A DNA stretch of 50,399 nt from Zobellella denitrificans (GCF_002237365.1 NZ_NMUO01000018.1:1-50399), one strand, 5' to 3'; positions 8,802 through 19,664 are shown, counted from the stretch's first letter. Numbers and translations are program-made. Notes: generated by a model not told the origin, from the letters alone.

Positions 8802-10583
8802 TCAGTCGTCCGCCCTGTCGGCCTGGGCCGCCGGCAGGCGGGTGGCGATGGCCAGTTCCGCCAGCGCGTCCGGGTTGGCCAGGCTGGGCGCATCGGTCAG
8901 CAGACAGGAGGCGGTGGTGGTCTTGGGGAAGGCGATCACGTCGCGGATATTGTCGGTACCGGTGAGCAGCATCACCAGGCGGTCCAGGCCGAAGGCCAGG
9001 CCGGCATGGGGCGGCGTGCCGTATTTCAGCGCCTCCAGCAGGAAGCCGAACTTCTCCTGCTGCTCCTCGGCCTCGATGCCGAGCAGGCGGAACACCGTCT
9101 GCTGCATCTCGTTGTTGTGGATACGCACCGAGCCGCCGCCCACTTCGTAGCCGTTGATCACCATGTCGTAGGCATTGGCCACCGCCTCGAGCGGGCTGGC
9201 TTCCAGTTCGGCAACCGAGACCTCCTTGGCGGCGGTGAAGGGATGGTGCATGGCGTAGAGACGACCGTCCTCTTCCTCGAACATGGGGAAGTCGATCACC
9301 CACAGGGGTTTCCAGCTGTTTTCCAGCAGTCCCAGATCCTTGCCCACCTTGAGGCGCAGGGCGCCCATGGAGTCGGCCACCACCTTGGCGGAGTCGGCGC
9401 CGAAGAAGAGGGCATCGCCGTCCTGGGCGCCGGTGCGGGCCAGCAGCTCGGCCACGATGGACTCGGTCAGGAACTTGGCCACCGGCGACTGGATGCCCTC
9501 CATGCCCTTGGCGGCCTCGTTCACCTTCAGCCAGGCCAGGCCCTTGGCACCGTAGATGCCCACGAACTTGCCGTATTCATCGATCTGCTTGCGGGAAAGT
9601 GCCGCGCCGCCGGGCACGCGCAGGGCGGCCACCCGGCCCTTGGGATCGTTGGCCGGGCCGGCGAACACCTGGAAGTCGACCTTCTTCAGCAGATCGGCCA
9701 CGTCGGTCAGTTCCAGGGGGATGCGCAGATCCGGCTTGTCGGAGCCGTAGCGGCGCATGGCCTCGGCATGGGTCATCACCGGGAAGGCGCCCAGATCCTG
9801 GCCGGCCAGATCCTGCCACAGCTCGCGCACCAGTTGCTCCATCACCGCGCGCACCTGCTCGGCGGTCATAAAGGAGGTTTCCACGTCGATCTGGGTGAAT
9901 TCCGGCTGGCGGTCGGCGCGCAGGTCTTCGTCGCGGAAGCACTTGACTATCTGGTAGTAGCGGTCGAAGCCGCTCATCATCAACAATTGCTTGAACAGCT
10001 GGGGCGACTGGGGCAGGGCGTAGAAATGGCCCTTGTGCACCCGGCTCGGCACCAGGTAGTCGCGGGCGCCTTCCGGGGTGGCCTTGGTCAGCATGGGGGT
10101 TTCGATGTCGAGGAAACCCTGCTCGTCCAGGAAGCGGCGCACCCGGCTGGTGACCTTGGCGCGGGTCTTGAGGAAGCGGGCCTGCTCGGGGCGGCGCAGG
10201 TCCAGGTAGCGGAACTTGAGGCGCTGCTCTTCGGAGTTGTTCTGGTTGAAATCCAGCGGCAGGGGGGCGGCCTTGTTGATGATGGTCAGTTCGTGGGCAA
10301 AGACTTCCACCTCGCCGGTGGCCATGTCCTTGTTCACCTGGGATTCGGGGCGGGCCCGCACCACGCCTGTGATCTGCACGCAGAACTCGGCGCGCAGTTC
10401 GGACGCCTTCTCGTAGGCCTCGGCCTTGTCCGGGTCGAAGAACACCTGGACGATGCCTTCCCGATCGCGCATATCGATGAAAATGAGGCCGCCCAGATCA
10501 CGACGGCGATGCACCCAGCCACTCAGGGTCACATTCTGGCCAACCAGGGCAGCGTTGACCTGCCCGCAATAAATAGTGCGCAT
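8802..10583 (-). CDS. aspS: Aspartyl-tRNA synthetase
   Basis: Class IIb aminoacyl-tRNA synthetase charging tRNA-Asp. It has 593 aa, normal for the bacterial form with its GAD insertion domain. An N-terminal OB-fold anticodon-binding domain starts [32 protein letters not shown]. Motif 2 is [18 protein letters not shown] (about residues 215-232) and motif 3 is [15 protein letters not shown] (about 525-540). It is the first gene of the long minus-strand series ending in tol-pal. A candidate promoter lies about 70 nt upstream. Confidence 0.97.
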   Translation of the reverse strand: MRTIYCGQVNAALVGQNVTLSGWVHRRRDLGGLIFIDMRDREGIVQVFFDPDKAEAYEKASELRAEFCVQITGVVRARPESQVNKDMATGEVEVFAHELTIINKAAPLPLDFNQNNSEEQRLKFRYLDLRRPEQARFLKTRAKVTSRVRRFLDEQGFLDIETPMLTKATPEGARDYLVPSRVHKGHFYALPQSPQLFKQLLMMSGFDRYYQIVKCFRDEDLRADRQPEFTQIDVETSFMTAEQVRAVMEQLVRELWQDLAGQDLGAFPVMTHAEAMRRYGSDKPDLRIPLELTDVADLLKKVDFQVFAGPANDPKGRVAALRVPGGAALSRKQIDEYGKFVGIYGAKGLAWLKVNEAAKGMEGIQSPVAKFLTESIVAELLARTGAQDGDALFFGADSAKVVADSMGALRLKVGKDLGLLENSWKPLWVIDFPMFEEEDGRLYAMHHPFTAAKEVSVAELEASPLEAVANAYDMVINGYEVGGGSVRIHNNEMQQTVFRLLGIEAEEQQEKFGFLLEALKYGTPPHAGLAFGLDRLVMLLTGTDNIRDVIAFPKTTTASCLLTDAPSLANPDALAELAIATRLPAAQADRADD

Positions 10584-10656
10584 GGATCTGTTCCTAATGA
10601 TATTGCCGCGCGACCGCCCGGGCCGCGGGACCGAATTTGTCAGCGAATAGCGCGCT

Positions 10657-10662
10657 AGTATA
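10657..10662 (-). promoter_or_regulatory. Candidate aspS -10 element
   Basis: On the minus strand TATACT matches the sigma-70 -10 consensus in five of six positions and lies about 75 bp before the aspS ATG. A -35 is weak: TTACCG, 17 bp upstream. That -35 lies inside the hairpin arms at 10679-10697. Confidence 0.45.
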
Positions 10663-10678
10663 ATCGGAAACCCGAAGG

Positions 10679-10723
10679 GCGGTAAAATCTTACCGCCACC
10701 ACTGCGCGGTGGCGGTAAGATTT
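10679..10723. other. Hairpin with three mutually complementary arms
   Basis: Arm A GGCGGTAA (10679-10686), arm B TTACCGCC (10690-10697) and arm C GGCGGTAA (10711-10718) can form A:B or B:C. The B:C form extends to a perfect 16-bp stem, 10685-10700 with 10708-10723, around loop ACTGCGC. Such exclusive pairing resembles an attenuator, but no U-tract or gene assignment makes this certain. Confidence 0.5.
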
Positions 10724-10727
10724 AAGA

Positions 10728-10867
10728 CGGAAGCTGGAAGCGGGAAGACGCTCGAGGAGTCGGCGGATTCAGCGCCGCGGTTGCAGGTCAGACCGCACAT
10801 GATGTCGGACCGGCATCAGCATTTACAATCACCGCCGTGTTGCTTCCGGCTTCCAGCTTCCAGCTTG
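10728..10867. repeat. Heptamer-bracketed module 4 (aspS/yecE gap)
   Basis: Direct units GGAAGCTGGAAGCGGGAAG at 10729-10747 face inverse units GCTTCCGGCTTCCAGCTTCC at 10842-10861. The core of about 95 bp has no recognised content. The inverse arm runs up to the yecE ribosome-binding site and would be translated as a spurious N-terminal extension if an upstream start were used. Confidence 0.7.
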
Positions 10868-10878
10868 ATAGGAGAGAT

Positions 10879-11721
10879 ATGCCGTTATATCTGGGCCTCA
10901 GCCAGTGGTCCCATCCCGACTGGCCCGGCAGCCTGCTGCGGCGGGGGCTGAAAAACGCCGATCACCTGGGGGATTATGCCCGGGTGTTCAACACCGTGGA
11001 GGGCAATACCAGCTTCTACGGCGTGCCCGACCGCCACAGCCTGCTGCGCTGGGAAGCCCAGACCCCGGCCCATTTCCGCTTTACCTTCAAGTTTCCCTCC
11101 TTCGTCAGTCACCAGGGCCGGCTGGAGGAGAACATCCGGGCGGCGCTGGACTTTATCGACCACCTCGCCCCCCTGCACCCCAAGCTCGGCATGCTGATGC
11201 TGCAACTGCCCAAATCCTCGGGGCCGGAGCAACTGCCGGGGCTGTCGGCCCTGCTCAAGGCCCTGCCCCGGGACTTCGGCTACGGGGTGGAGGTGCGCCA
11301 CCCCGCCTTTTTCGCCAAGGGCGAGGCGGAAAGAAGGCTCAACCGGCTGCTGCTGGAGCAGGGCGTGAACCGCATCATCATGGACTCGCGCCCGGTGTTT
11401 TCCTGCCCGCCCGACACCCCGGCCCTGATGGATGCCCAGGCCAAGAAGCCGAAGGTGCCGGTGCATGTCATCAGCACGGGCGACTGCCCCATGGTGCGCT
11501 TTATCGGCCATCCCGAGCCCGGCTACAACCAGCCCTACTGGCAGCCCTGGCTGCCGCGCCTGCGCGCCTGGCTCGACCAGGGCAAGTCGGTCTACCTGTT
11601 TGTGCACACCGCCGACAACCGGCTGGCGCCGGTACTGGCGGCGGAGATGGCCGACGCCCTGGGCGCCCCCCTGCCCGCCTTTCCCGGCCAGGCGCCGGCT
11701 CCCCAGGGCGAGTTGTTCTAA
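10879..11721 (+). CDS. yecE: DUF72 family protein YecE
   Basis: TIM-barrel-like DUF72 protein of unknown biochemical role, usually encoded near aspS or cmoAB as here. It has 280 aa. Family features are YLGLSQWSHPDWPG at the N-terminus, FNTVEGNTSFYGVPDRHSLLRW and GYGVEVRHPAFF. The ATG at 10879 has GGAGAG five bases upstream. An open extension to 10837 only translates the heptamer repeat and was rejected. It is divergent from aspS and reads toward cmoAB. Confidence 0.9.
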   Translation: MPLYLGLSQWSHPDWPGSLLRRGLKNADHLGDYARVFNTVEGNTSFYGVPDRHSLLRWEAQTPAHFRFTFKFPSFVSHQGRLEENIRAALDFIDHLAPLHPKLGMLMLQLPKSSGPEQLPGLSALLKALPRDFGYGVEVRHPAFFAKGEAERRLNRLLLEQGVNRIIMDSRPVFSCPPDTPALMDAQAKKPKVPVHVISTGDCPMVRFIGHPEPGYNQPYWQPWLPRLRAWLDQGKSVYLFVHTADNRLAPVLAAEMADALGAPLPAFPGQAPAPQGELF

Positions 11722-11724
11722 ATT

Positions 11725-11797
11725 GGGTGAGGAGTGAAGGACTTCCCCCTCACGCCTCACGCCTCACGCCTCACGCCTCACGCCTCACGCCTCACGC
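11725..11797. repeat. Heptamer-bracketed module 5 (yecE-cmoA gap)
   Basis: A short direct arm GGGTGAGGAGTGAAGGA (11725-11741) faces an inverse array of seven perfect CTCACGC copies at 11749-11797. Read on the other strand, the unit is GCGTGAG, a third variant of the same degenerate heptamer. It lies just after the yecE stop. Confidence 0.85.
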
Positions 11798-11839
11798 CGC
11801 CAGGCGAAAAATAATTTGTCGCGCCTCTTTGCCGCCCGC

Positions 11840-11868
11840 AAGACAACACCCTGCGCTTCTTTTACAAT
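11840..11868 (+). promoter_or_regulatory. Candidate cmoA operon promoter
   Basis: AAGACA (11840-11845) and TACAAT (11863-11868) are separated by 17 bp, about 60 bp before the cmoA ATG. This would drive cmoA-cmoB and probably the coupled three-gene protease/7TM/ligase module. Confidence 0.5.
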
Positions 11869-11901
11869 ATCGACCATTCAGTGCAGCCATTGCTGCCGTG
11901 A

Positions 11902-13653
<1,752 letters not shown>

Positions 13654-13661
<8 letters not shown>

Positions 13662-14424
13662 AGTCGCGACATCGCTGGTATTACCCCTGTTGCTGACCGC
13701 CTGCGTCAGCCGCACATCAGAGGTGGACGCGCAGCCCGAGCCCATGCCCGTATCCGAGCAGCAGCTGCAGGCCTCGCTGGCCAGCCTGGAGGCCCGGCTG
13801 GTGGATACCATGTTCCAGCAGAACACCCAGCTCAGCAGTAATCACCATGCCTTTATGACCGCCCTGCAACAGGAGCTCAAGACCTTGAAAAAGCAACTCG
13901 AGGAGCCGCAGCTCGCCATGCCGCTGCCGCCACCGCCGCCCGCAGCCCCGGGAGACTACCCCGAAAACGAAACCCGGGACGGCAAGCTGATCGTGGGCGA
14001 AACCGAGGAAATCTGGCTGGACGCGGTCAACGACAACTTCCCGGCGCGCATCGACACCGGCGCCACCACCTCTTCCCTCAGCGCCCAGGACATCACGGTA
14101 TTCGAGCGCGACGGCAACCCCTGGGTCAGCTTCAATCTGGCTCATGAAGGGGTGGACGAGAAGCTGCCGGTGGAAACCCCGCTGGTACGCTACGTGCGCA
14201 TTCGCCAGGCCTCCGCCGACAACACCGAACGGCGTCCCGTGGTGGCCCTCACCCTGCGCCTCGGCCGGTTGTCGGAGCGCACCGAATTTACCCTGACCGA
14301 CAGGTCCCAGATGACCTATCCGGTGCTGCTGGGGCGCGAGTTCCTGAAAGACATTGCCGTGGTGGATATTGCCCGCCAGAACGTGCAGGGCAAGCCCAAG
14401 CGTCCGACTTCTTCCAACGAGTAA
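13654..14424 (+). CDS. RimK-associated retropepsin-like protease, lipoprotein
   Basis: Member of the family annotated as putative ATP-dependent zinc protease (COG4067), whose fold is retropepsin-like. It has 256 aa. The lipoprotein signal ends LLLTAC (Cys17), so it is probably membrane-anchored facing the periplasm. Residues 32-85 form a Q/L-rich coil, followed by a proline-rich linker ([10 protein letters not shown]) and a protease domain from about 108. The catalytic [11 protein letters not shown] motif has Asp134. AGAGGGA precedes the ATG. It overlaps cmoB and is followed by the 7TM and ATP-grasp genes, a recurrent module. The substrate is unknown. Confidence 0.85.
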
Positions 14425-14432
14425 ACCACGCC

Positions 14433-15947
14433 ATGTACTCACGCAAGCCCTTTTATCTGATCGTGGCCGCCCTCTTCCTGGTCGGCCTGGCACTGATGCT
14501 GCATCGCCATTTCGTGTACGAAGTGCCCTGGCTGCCCGGTGAAAAGCGCCAGATCTGGTCCATCGAAGCCAAGGTGGAATTCGAAGCCTCCGGCCGGCCG
14601 GTGAAGGCCTCCCTGGCCATTCCCGGCAGCCAGCCCGGCTTTACCCTGATGAACGAGTCCGCCGCCTCCCCCGGTTACGGCCTGTCCTTTGTCGAGGCCA
14701 ATGGCAGCACCCGGGCCGAGTGGTCCATCCGCTCCGCCACCGGCCTGCAGGAGCTGTACTACAAGGTCGACATGATGCGGGATCCCTTCGCCAAGGGGAT
14801 GCTGTCGAGCCAGATCCCGGCCGTGCCCCGGCCCCAGGTGCCCGAGCCCTATGCCACCGCCATGGATCAGGTGCTGGCCATCGCCCAGGAACGTTCCTCC
14901 GACGGCATCACCCTCACCCGGGAGCTGCTCAAGGAACTGAACAACCGGGGCCAGAACGCCGAGCTGCTGGCCCAGTACAAGTCCGCCGGCCCCCTGCTGG
15001 TGGATCTGCTGCACCGGGCCGGGGTGCCGGCCCGCCTGCTCAAGGGCCTGCAACTGGAAGACGGCCGCCGCCGCCAGACGCTTATCGATCTGGTGCAGGT
15101 CTACGAGGGCGACAGGTACGAGGTGTTCCATCCGGCCAGCGGCCGCCAGGGCCACCAGGAGAACCTGCTGCTGTGGGAATACAGCTCGGCACCGGTGCTG
15201 GACCTGGTGGGCGGCAGCAACTCCCGCGTCACCTTCACCATGCTGCAACAGGAGCAGCCGGTGAACGTGGCCCTGGCGCAGAAGTTCGATCAACCCGAGT
15301 GGATCAACGTCTCCCTCTACAACCTGCCGCTGGAAGAGCAGGCGCTGTTCAAGGGCATACTGCTGATCCCCATCGGCGTGCTGGCGGTGGTGTTCCTGCG
15401 CATCATCGTCGGCGTCAAGACCTCGGGCACCTTTATGCCGGTGCTGATCGCCATGGCCTTTATCCAGACCAGCCTGCTCACCGGCCTGGTCGGCTTTTTG
15501 CTGATCGTCGGCACCGGCCTGGTGCTGCGCTCCTACCTCTCGCACCTCAACCTGCTGCTGGTGGCGAGGATCTCGGCGGTGATCATCATGGTCATCGGCA
15601 TGATCGGCTTCTTCAGCATCGTCGCCTACCAGTTGGGCCTGACCGAGGGCATGAAAATCACCTTCTTCCCCATGATCATCCTGGCCTGGACCATAGAGCG
15701 GATGTCGATACTGTGGGAGGAAGAAGGCGCCAAGGAAGTGGTCAAACAGGGTGGCGGCTCGCTGCTGGTGGCGGTGGCGGCCTTCCTGGCCATGAACAAC
15801 GAAGTGATCCGCCACCTCACCTTCAACTTCCTCGGGCTGCAGCTGATCGTCATGTCCCTGGTGCTGCTGCTGGGCAACTATACCGGCTACCGCCTGACCG
15901 AGCTCAAGCGCTTCAAGCCGCTGGTGGATGAGCAGAAACATGTTTAA
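14433..15947 (+). CDS. Inactive transglutaminase / 7TM membrane protein
   Basis: It has 504 aa. An N-terminal TM helix (about 7-28, FYLIVAALFLVGLALMLHRHF) precedes a periplasmic transglutaminase-like domain lacking a clear Cys-His-Asp triad. The second half, from about residue 305, is strongly hydrophobic with about seven helices (LFKGILLIPIGVLAVVFLRI, GFLLIVGTGLVL, ISAVIIMVIGMIGFFSIV and others). This matches the family described as inactive transglutaminase fused to seven TM helices, always next to the retropepsin-like protease and an ATP-grasp ligase. It starts 8 nt after the protease and overlaps the ligase by up to 20 nt. Its role is inferred to be sensing or transport of a peptide-like product. 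Confidence 0.82.
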   Translation: MYSRKPFYLIVAALFLVGLALMLHRHFVYEVPWLPGEKRQIWSIEAKVEFEASGRPVKASLAIPGSQPGFTLMNESAASPGYGLSFVEANGSTRAEWSIRSATGLQELYYKVDMMRDPFAKGMLSSQIPAVPRPQVPEPYATAMDQVLAIAQERSSDGITLTRELLKELNNRGQNAELLAQYKSAGPLLVDLLHRAGVPARLLKGLQLEDGRRRQTLIDLVQVYEGDRYEVFHPASGRQGHQENLLLWEYSSAPVLDLVGGSNSRVTFTMLQQEQPVNVALAQKFDQPEWINVSLYNLPLEEQALFKGILLIPIGVLAVVFLRIIVGVKTSGTFMPVLIAMAFIQTSLLTGLVGFLLIVGTGLVLRSYLSHLNLLLVARISAVIIMVIGMIGFFSIVAYQLGLTEGMKITFFPMIILAWTIERMSILWEEEGAKEVVKQGGGSLLVAVAAFLAMNNEVIRHLTFNFLGLQLIVMSLVLLLGNYTGYRLTELKRFKPLVDEQKHV

Positions 15948-16911
15948 GAGCCTGCTGGAAAAATACGCCTCTCCCTTTGCCCTGCGCCGCATGGGCATCA
16001 TGGGCATGAACAAGCGCAACATTTCCTATATCAGCCGCTACAACCCGCGCCGGCTCTATCCGCTGGTGGACAACAAGCTCAAAACCAAGCAGATAGCCCT
16101 GGATGCCGGGGTGACGGTGCCGGAGCTGGTCGGCGTGATCGAGTTCCAGCACCAGGTGTCCCATCTCTGGGATCTGGTCAAGGACTGGCCGGGCTTCTGC
16201 ATCAAGCCCGCCAAGGGCTCCGGCGGCAAGGGCATAGTGGTGATCGAGCGCCACGACAGGACCAACTTCGTCAAGCCGAGCGGCAAGGTCGAGACCATAG
16301 GGGATCTGGAGCGGCACATCTCCAACATCCTGGCCGGCCTGTTTTCCCTCGGCGGCAAGCCCGACGTGGCCCTGATCGAGGCGCTGATCAACTTCGACGA
16401 CGTGTTCGACGGCTTTTCCTACGAGGGCGTGCCCGATACCCGGGTGATTGTGTTCAAGGGCTTTCCGGTGATGGCCATGATGCGGCTGTCCACCGACGCC
16501 TCCGACGGCAAGGCCAACCTGCACCAGGGCGCCGTGGGCGTGGGGCTCGACATCAACACCGGCCGGGCCATCCGCGCGGTGCAGTTCAACCTGCCCATCC
16601 GCTATCATCCGGATACCGGCCGGGATCTGCTCGAACTCAAGGTGCCCTACTGGGAAGAGCTGCTCAACCTCTCCTCCTCCTGCTACGAGATGTCGGGGCT
16701 GGGCTATATCGGCACCGACATGGTGCTCGACAAACAGAAGGGCCCCATGCTGCTGGAGCTGAACGCCCGTCCGGGGCTCGCCATCCAGACCGCCAACGCC
16801 GCCGGCCTGGTGCCCAGGCTGAAGAAAATCGAAAAGCTCGGCAAGAAGGTGACCATGTCGCCGGAAGAGCGGGTGGCCTTTTCCCGGCGGGAATTCGCCA
16901 CCGAAGCCTGA
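15928..16911 (+). CDS. Alpha-L-glutamate ligase-like ATP-grasp protein
   Basis: Cytoplasmic ATP-grasp enzyme related to RimK and tubulin-tyrosine-ligase-type amidoligases, expected to join amino acids to a peptide or small molecule. It has 327 aa. Visible features are an ATP-binding glycine loop KPAKGSGGKGIVVI (about 90-103), LIEALINFDDVFDGFSYEGVPDTRVIV, and the metal-binding end LLELNARPGLAIQTANAAG. A start at 15940 (MFKSLLEKYA) is equally possible. It is the last gene of the operon, before a repeat element and a strong terminator. Confidence 0.85.
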   Translation: MSRNMFKSLLEKYASPFALRRMGIMGMNKRNISYISRYNPRRLYPLVDNKLKTKQIALDAGVTVPELVGVIEFQHQVSHLWDLVKDWPGFCIKPAKGSGGKGIVVIERHDRTNFVKPSGKVETIGDLERHISNILAGLFSLGGKPDVALIEALINFDDVFDGFSYEGVPDTRVIVFKGFPVMAMMRLSTDASDGKANLHQGAVGVGLDINTGRAIRAVQFNLPIRYHPDTGRDLLELKVPYWEELLNLSSSCYEMSGLGYIGTDMVLDKQKGPMLLELNARPGLAIQTANAAGLVPRLKKIEKLGKKVTMSPEERVAFSRREFATEA

Positions 16912-16944
16912 CTGGCGTGAAGCGTGAGGCGTAAGGCGGGATGA

Positions 16945-17042
16945 TGGGGCGCAGGCGGCCCGCCTGCATTAGCGCCCGCAGGGCGCTCAAATACCAGGGC
17001 CTGCCGCTGCGCGGCAAAGGCGGGCGAGCCGCCCGCGCCCCA
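16945..17042. repeat. GC-rich palindrome-ended element A
   Basis: A 98-bp unit bounded by inverted TGGGGCGC and GCGCCCCA. Each end carries a subterminal palindrome (GCAGGCGGCCCGCCTGC at 16951-16967; GGCGGGCGAGCCGCCCGC near the right end). Related full or half copies occur at 26507, 34329, 38411, 41997, 44450 and 50287. Confidence 0.75.
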
Positions 17043-17062
17043 CAAAACCTCGAAAAACCAAC

Positions 17063-17098
17063 AAAAACGGCGCCGGGATGACTCCCGGCGCCGTTTTT
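17063..17098. terminator. Bidirectional terminator between ATP-grasp gene and rluB
   Basis: A perfect 16-bp stem, 17063-17078 with 17083-17098, around loop TGAC; A5 on one side and T5 on the other make it work in both directions. It separates the convergent ATP-grasp gene and rluB. The stem ACGGCGCCGGG is shared with the terminator after trpA. Confidence 0.93.
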
Positions 17099-17132
17099 CT
17101 TCACGCTTCAGGCATCCAGCTTAGCGCTGCTT

Positions 17133-18056
17133 TCACATCCTGGTTTTGCGCTTTTGCCGCTGGCCGGTGCTGCGCGGGCGGGCGGGGGCCGGCTTCTTGG
17201 GTGCCGCGCCGGTGCCGGCGCTCTTCATGCGGGAATTGTGCTTGCGCACCGCCTTGCGGATCTGGGCCACCTGCTTGTAGCGCTCGGCGGCGTGCACGTC
17301 CACCTTGCTCTGCTCCTCCGGCGCCAGCCCCACCTCCCGGCGCAGGTAGTTCACCTGCTCCAGGGGCAGCTCGGCCCAGCCGCCCCGCGGCAGGGTACGG
17401 GGCAGGTCGATCTTGCCGTAACGCACCCGGATCAGCCGGCTCACCTGCACCCCCTGGGATTCCCACAGCCGGCGCACTTCCCGGTTGCGGCCTTCCTTCA
17501 GGGTGACGTGGAACCAGTGGTTCATGCCTTCGCCGCCGCTGTACTTCAGGGTCTCGAATTTGGCCTCGCCGTCTTCCAGCATCACCCCCTTGCGCAGCCG
17601 CTGCATCATGCCCTCGTCCACCTCGCCGAACACCCGCACCGCGTATTCCCGGTCGATTTCATGGCGCGGGTGCATCAGCCGGTTGGCCAGCTCGCCGTCG
17701 GTGGTGAACAGCAACAGGCCGGAGGTGTTCACGTCCAGCCGGCCCACCGCCACCCAGCGCGCGCCCTGCAGCTTGGGCAGGCGGTCGAACACGGTCGGGC
17801 GCCCTTCCGGATCCTTGCGGGTGCTCACCTCCCCTTCCGGCTTGTGATAGGCCAGCACCCGGCAGATGATCTCGCCCTGGGGCTGGGTTTCCACGATATG
17901 GCCATCTACCCGGATCTGCTCGCTGCCGGTCACCCGGTCGCCCAGGTGGGCCACGTTGCCGTTAACGCTGACCCGTCCCATGCTTATCAGCGCCTCGATT
18001 TCGCGCCGGGATCCCTTGCCCGCCCGGGCCAGTACTTTTTGCAGTTTCTCAGTCAT
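17133..18056 (-). CDS. rluB: 23S rRNA pseudouridine-2605 synthase RluB
   Basis: RsuA-family pseudouridine synthase acting on helix 89 of 23S rRNA. It has 307 aa from the ATG giving [21 protein letters not shown], which matches the family start. A GTG nine bases upstream (18065) is an alternative. An S4 domain occupies residues 1-60. The catalytic loop is [27 protein letters not shown], with the active Asp in GRLD. The C-terminal tail is basic ([15 protein letters not shown]). The gene lies 9 nt after yciO. Confidence 0.94.
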   Translation of the reverse strand: MTEKLQKVLARAGKGSRREIEALISMGRVSVNGNVAHLGDRVTGSEQIRVDGHIVETQPQGEIICRVLAYHKPEGEVSTRKDPEGRPTVFDRLPKLQGARWVAVGRLDVNTSGLLLFTTDGELANRLMHPRHEIDREYAVRVFGEVDEGMMQRLRKGVMLEDGEAKFETLKYSGGEGMNHWFHVTLKEGRNREVRRLWESQGVQVSRLIRVRYGKIDLPRTLPRGGWAELPLEQVNYLRREVGLAPEEQSKVDVHAAERYKQVAQIRKAVRKHNSRMKSAGTGAAPKKPAPARPRSTGQRQKRKTRM

Positions 18057-18065
18057 GTCATTCAC

Positions 18066-18686
18066 TTATTCAAAGGGACGGCTATCGCCCGCGCCCTGGC
18101 GCACGATAACGGGAACATCGTCATAGAGATCCACCACAGTGGTGGGTCTGGGATCCAGCACACCGCCGTCGATGATCAGATCCACCAGCTTTTCCAGCCG
18201 CTGCCGGATCACCTGGGGGTCGTATTCGGCCTCCTCCTCGCCGGGCAGGATCAGGCTGCAGGACATCAGCGGCTCGCCCAGGGCCTCGAGCAGCGCCAGA
18301 CTGATGGCGTTGTCCGGCACCCGCAGGCCGATGGTCTTGCGCTTGGGGTTCTGTAGCCGCTTGGGCACTTCCTTGGTGGCGCGCAGGATAAAGGTATAGG
18401 CGCCGGGGGTGTTGTTCTTCATCAGCCGGAAAGCGGTATTCTCCACCCGGGCGTAAAACGACAGCTCGGAGAGATCGCGGCACACCAGGGTGAAGTTGTG
18501 ATCCTTTTCAATCTTGCGGATGCGGCAAATGCGTTCCATGGCGTTCTTGTCGCCCACCAGGCAGCCGATGGCGTAGCCGGAGTCGGTGGGATATACCAGC
18601 ACCCCGCCCTGGCGTACGATGGCCACCGCCTGGTTGATCAGGCGGGCCTGGGGATTGTCGGCGTGAATTTCGAAATACTGACTCAT
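18066..18686 (-). CDS. yciO: YciO, Sua5/TsaC-like protein
   Basis: YrdC-fold protein related to threonylcarbamoyl-AMP synthases; the role of YciO itself is less settled. It has 206 aa, identical in length to the E. coli protein. The substrate-binding pattern is PTDSGYAIGCLVGDKNAMERICRIRKI, with KDHNFTLVCRDLSELS following. GGAGGAATT precedes the ATG at 18686; a longer open frame upstream runs into rnm. The order rluB-yciO-rnm-trp matches enterobacteria. Confidence 0.93.
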   Translation of the reverse strand: MSQYFEIHADNPQARLINQAVAIVRQGGVLVYPTDSGYAIGCLVGDKNAMERICRIRKIEKDHNFTLVCRDLSELSFYARVENTAFRLMKNNTPGAYTFILRATKEVPKRLQNPKRKTIGLRVPDNAISLALLEALGEPLMSCSLILPGEEEAEYDPQVIRQRLEKLVDLIIDGGVLDPRPTTVVDLYDDVPVIVRQGAGDSRPFE

Positions 18687-18706
18687 AATTCCTCCCGGAA
18701 TGATTT

Positions 18707-19531
18707 TTAGAGAAAACGCTCCCACACGGGGCTCGCTTCTTTGGGTAGCCATAACTGCCGGCCCAGTTCCCGCCAATGGCTGGGATAATGAAAATCGGAG
18801 CCAACAGAGGCCGCAAGGCCGAAATCCTTGCTCCACTGTCCCAAGTTAGCACGCTCCTGGGGACTCTGCTGGGCCATGGACACCTCCATGGCGTCGCCCC
18901 CCGCCTCGGCGAAGGCCGCCAGCAGCTTCTTGACCCACTTGTTGGACAGGTCGTAGCGGGTGGGGTGGGCCAGCACCGCCACCCCGCCCGCCTGCTGGAT
19001 GGTGGATACCGCCTCAGCGAGCGAACACCAGTCCGGCGGCGCATAGCCGGTGTTGCCCCGGCTCAGGAACTTCTGGAACACCTTGCCCATGGAGTCCGCC
19101 GCCCCCTGCTCCAGCAGCCACTGGGCCATGTGGGTACGGGTGATGGGCGCCTCGCCGGCGATGGCCCGGGCCCCTTCATAGGCGCCGGGAAAGCGCGCCT
19201 TTTCCAGCCGCTCGGCCATCAGCCGGGCGCGGGCCTCGCGCCGCCGCTGCTGGGCCGCGAGCAACTGACCCAGCCCGTCATGCAGGGGATCGATAGCAAG
19301 GCCCACCACATGGATTTCCTTGTGCTCCCACAGGGCCGAGATTTCCACCCCGTCCACCAGCCGGATACCGTGCAACTCGGCCGCCTGCCGCGCTTCAATC
19401 AGCCCGGCCACCGTATCGTGGTCGGTCAGGGCCAGCACCTCCACCTCCTGGGCCGCGGCCCGGGCCAGCAGCTCGGTGGGGCTGAGCCGGCCATCGGAGG
19501 CGGTGGAATGGCAGTGCAGGTCGATTCGCAT
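18707..19531 (-). CDS. rnm: PHP-domain 5'-3' exoribonuclease/phosphatase Rnm (TrpH/YciV)
   Basis: PHP-family metal-dependent enzyme. In E. coli it removes 3'-phosphoadenosine-phosphate and matures 5' ends of rRNA. It has 274 aa. Metal ligands are visible in MRIDLHCHSTASDG (HxH near the start), LALTDHDTV and EISALWEHKEIHVVGL, with further His in VLAHPTRYDL and GSDFHYPS. AGGA lies 8 nt before the ATG. It is divergent from the trp operon: the start codon is only 21 bp from the trp -35, so the two promoters must overlap. Confidence 0.93.
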   Translation of the reverse strand: MRIDLHCHSTASDGRLSPTELLARAAAQEVEVLALTDHDTVAGLIEARQAAELHGIRLVDGVEISALWEHKEIHVVGLAIDPLHDGLGQLLAAQQRRREARARLMAERLEKARFPGAYEGARAIAGEAPITRTHMAQWLLEQGAADSMGKVFQKFLSRGNTGYAPPDWCSLAEAVSTIQQAGGVAVLAHPTRYDLSNKWVKKLLAAFAEAGGDAMEVSMAQQSPQERANLGQWSKDFGLAASVGSDFHYPSHWRELGRQLWLPKEASPVWERFL

Positions 19532-19551
19532 AAAAAATCCTGTGGTCGGGG

Positions 19552-19581
19552 TTGACTTGCACCCCCGAATATCGTTTAACT
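19552..19581 (+). promoter_or_regulatory. trp operon promoter with possible TrpR site
   Basis: The -35 is TTGACT (19552-19557). The -10 is TTTAAC (19575-19580, 17-bp spacing) or TTAACT (19576-19581). The E. coli trp promoter has TTAACT inside the TrpR operator at the same place. Only a weak palindrome (CGTTTAACTG) remains here, so TrpR binding is uncertain. It lies about 33 bp before trpL. Confidence 0.65.
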
Positions 19582-19613
19582 GTATCCAGTTTCTGATTGA
19601 CGAGAAGAGCGCG

Positions 19614-19664
19614 ATGTTTCGGCAAATTTCCACTCTGACCATCTGGTGGTGGCACACTCCCTGA
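19614..19664 (+). CDS. trpL: trp operon leader peptide TrpL
   Basis: A 16-residue peptide, MFRQISTLTIWWWHTP, with three consecutive Trp codons at 19644-19652. Ribosome stalling on these when Trp-tRNA is scarce favours the antiterminator. GAGAAGAGC upstream can serve as ribosome-binding site. The following RNA can form the usual alternatives. GCGGG (19667-19671), GTGTG and GCTG pair with CAGCACAC and CCCGC as antiterminator, or the CCCGC arm pairs into the terminator at 19714-19739. Confidence 0.93.
   Translation: MFRQISTLTIWWWHTP

Larger units (their letters stand above)
10584..10878. other. Divergent gap aspS/yecE
   Basis: No gene is seen. The gap holds, in order, the aspS promoter, a long hairpin with a competing alternative arm (10679-10723), and heptamer module 4 (10728-10867). 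The yecE ribosome-binding site GGAGAG is at 10871. Confidence 0.7.
16913..17122. repeat. Heptamer-bracketed module 6 around a GC element and terminator
   Basis: Direct units GCGTGAAGCGTGAGGCG (16916-16932) face inverse units TTCACGCTTCAGG (17100-17112) on the far side. Inside lie a GC-rich palindromic element (16945-17042) and a bidirectional terminator (17063-17098). The arms are less regular than in modules 1, 3 and 5. Confidence 0.55.

Noticed and set aside
18057-18065. GTG start for RluB at 18065
   Set aside because: The ATG at 18056 gives [13 protein letters not shown], the conserved family beginning; the GTG remains a weak alternative.
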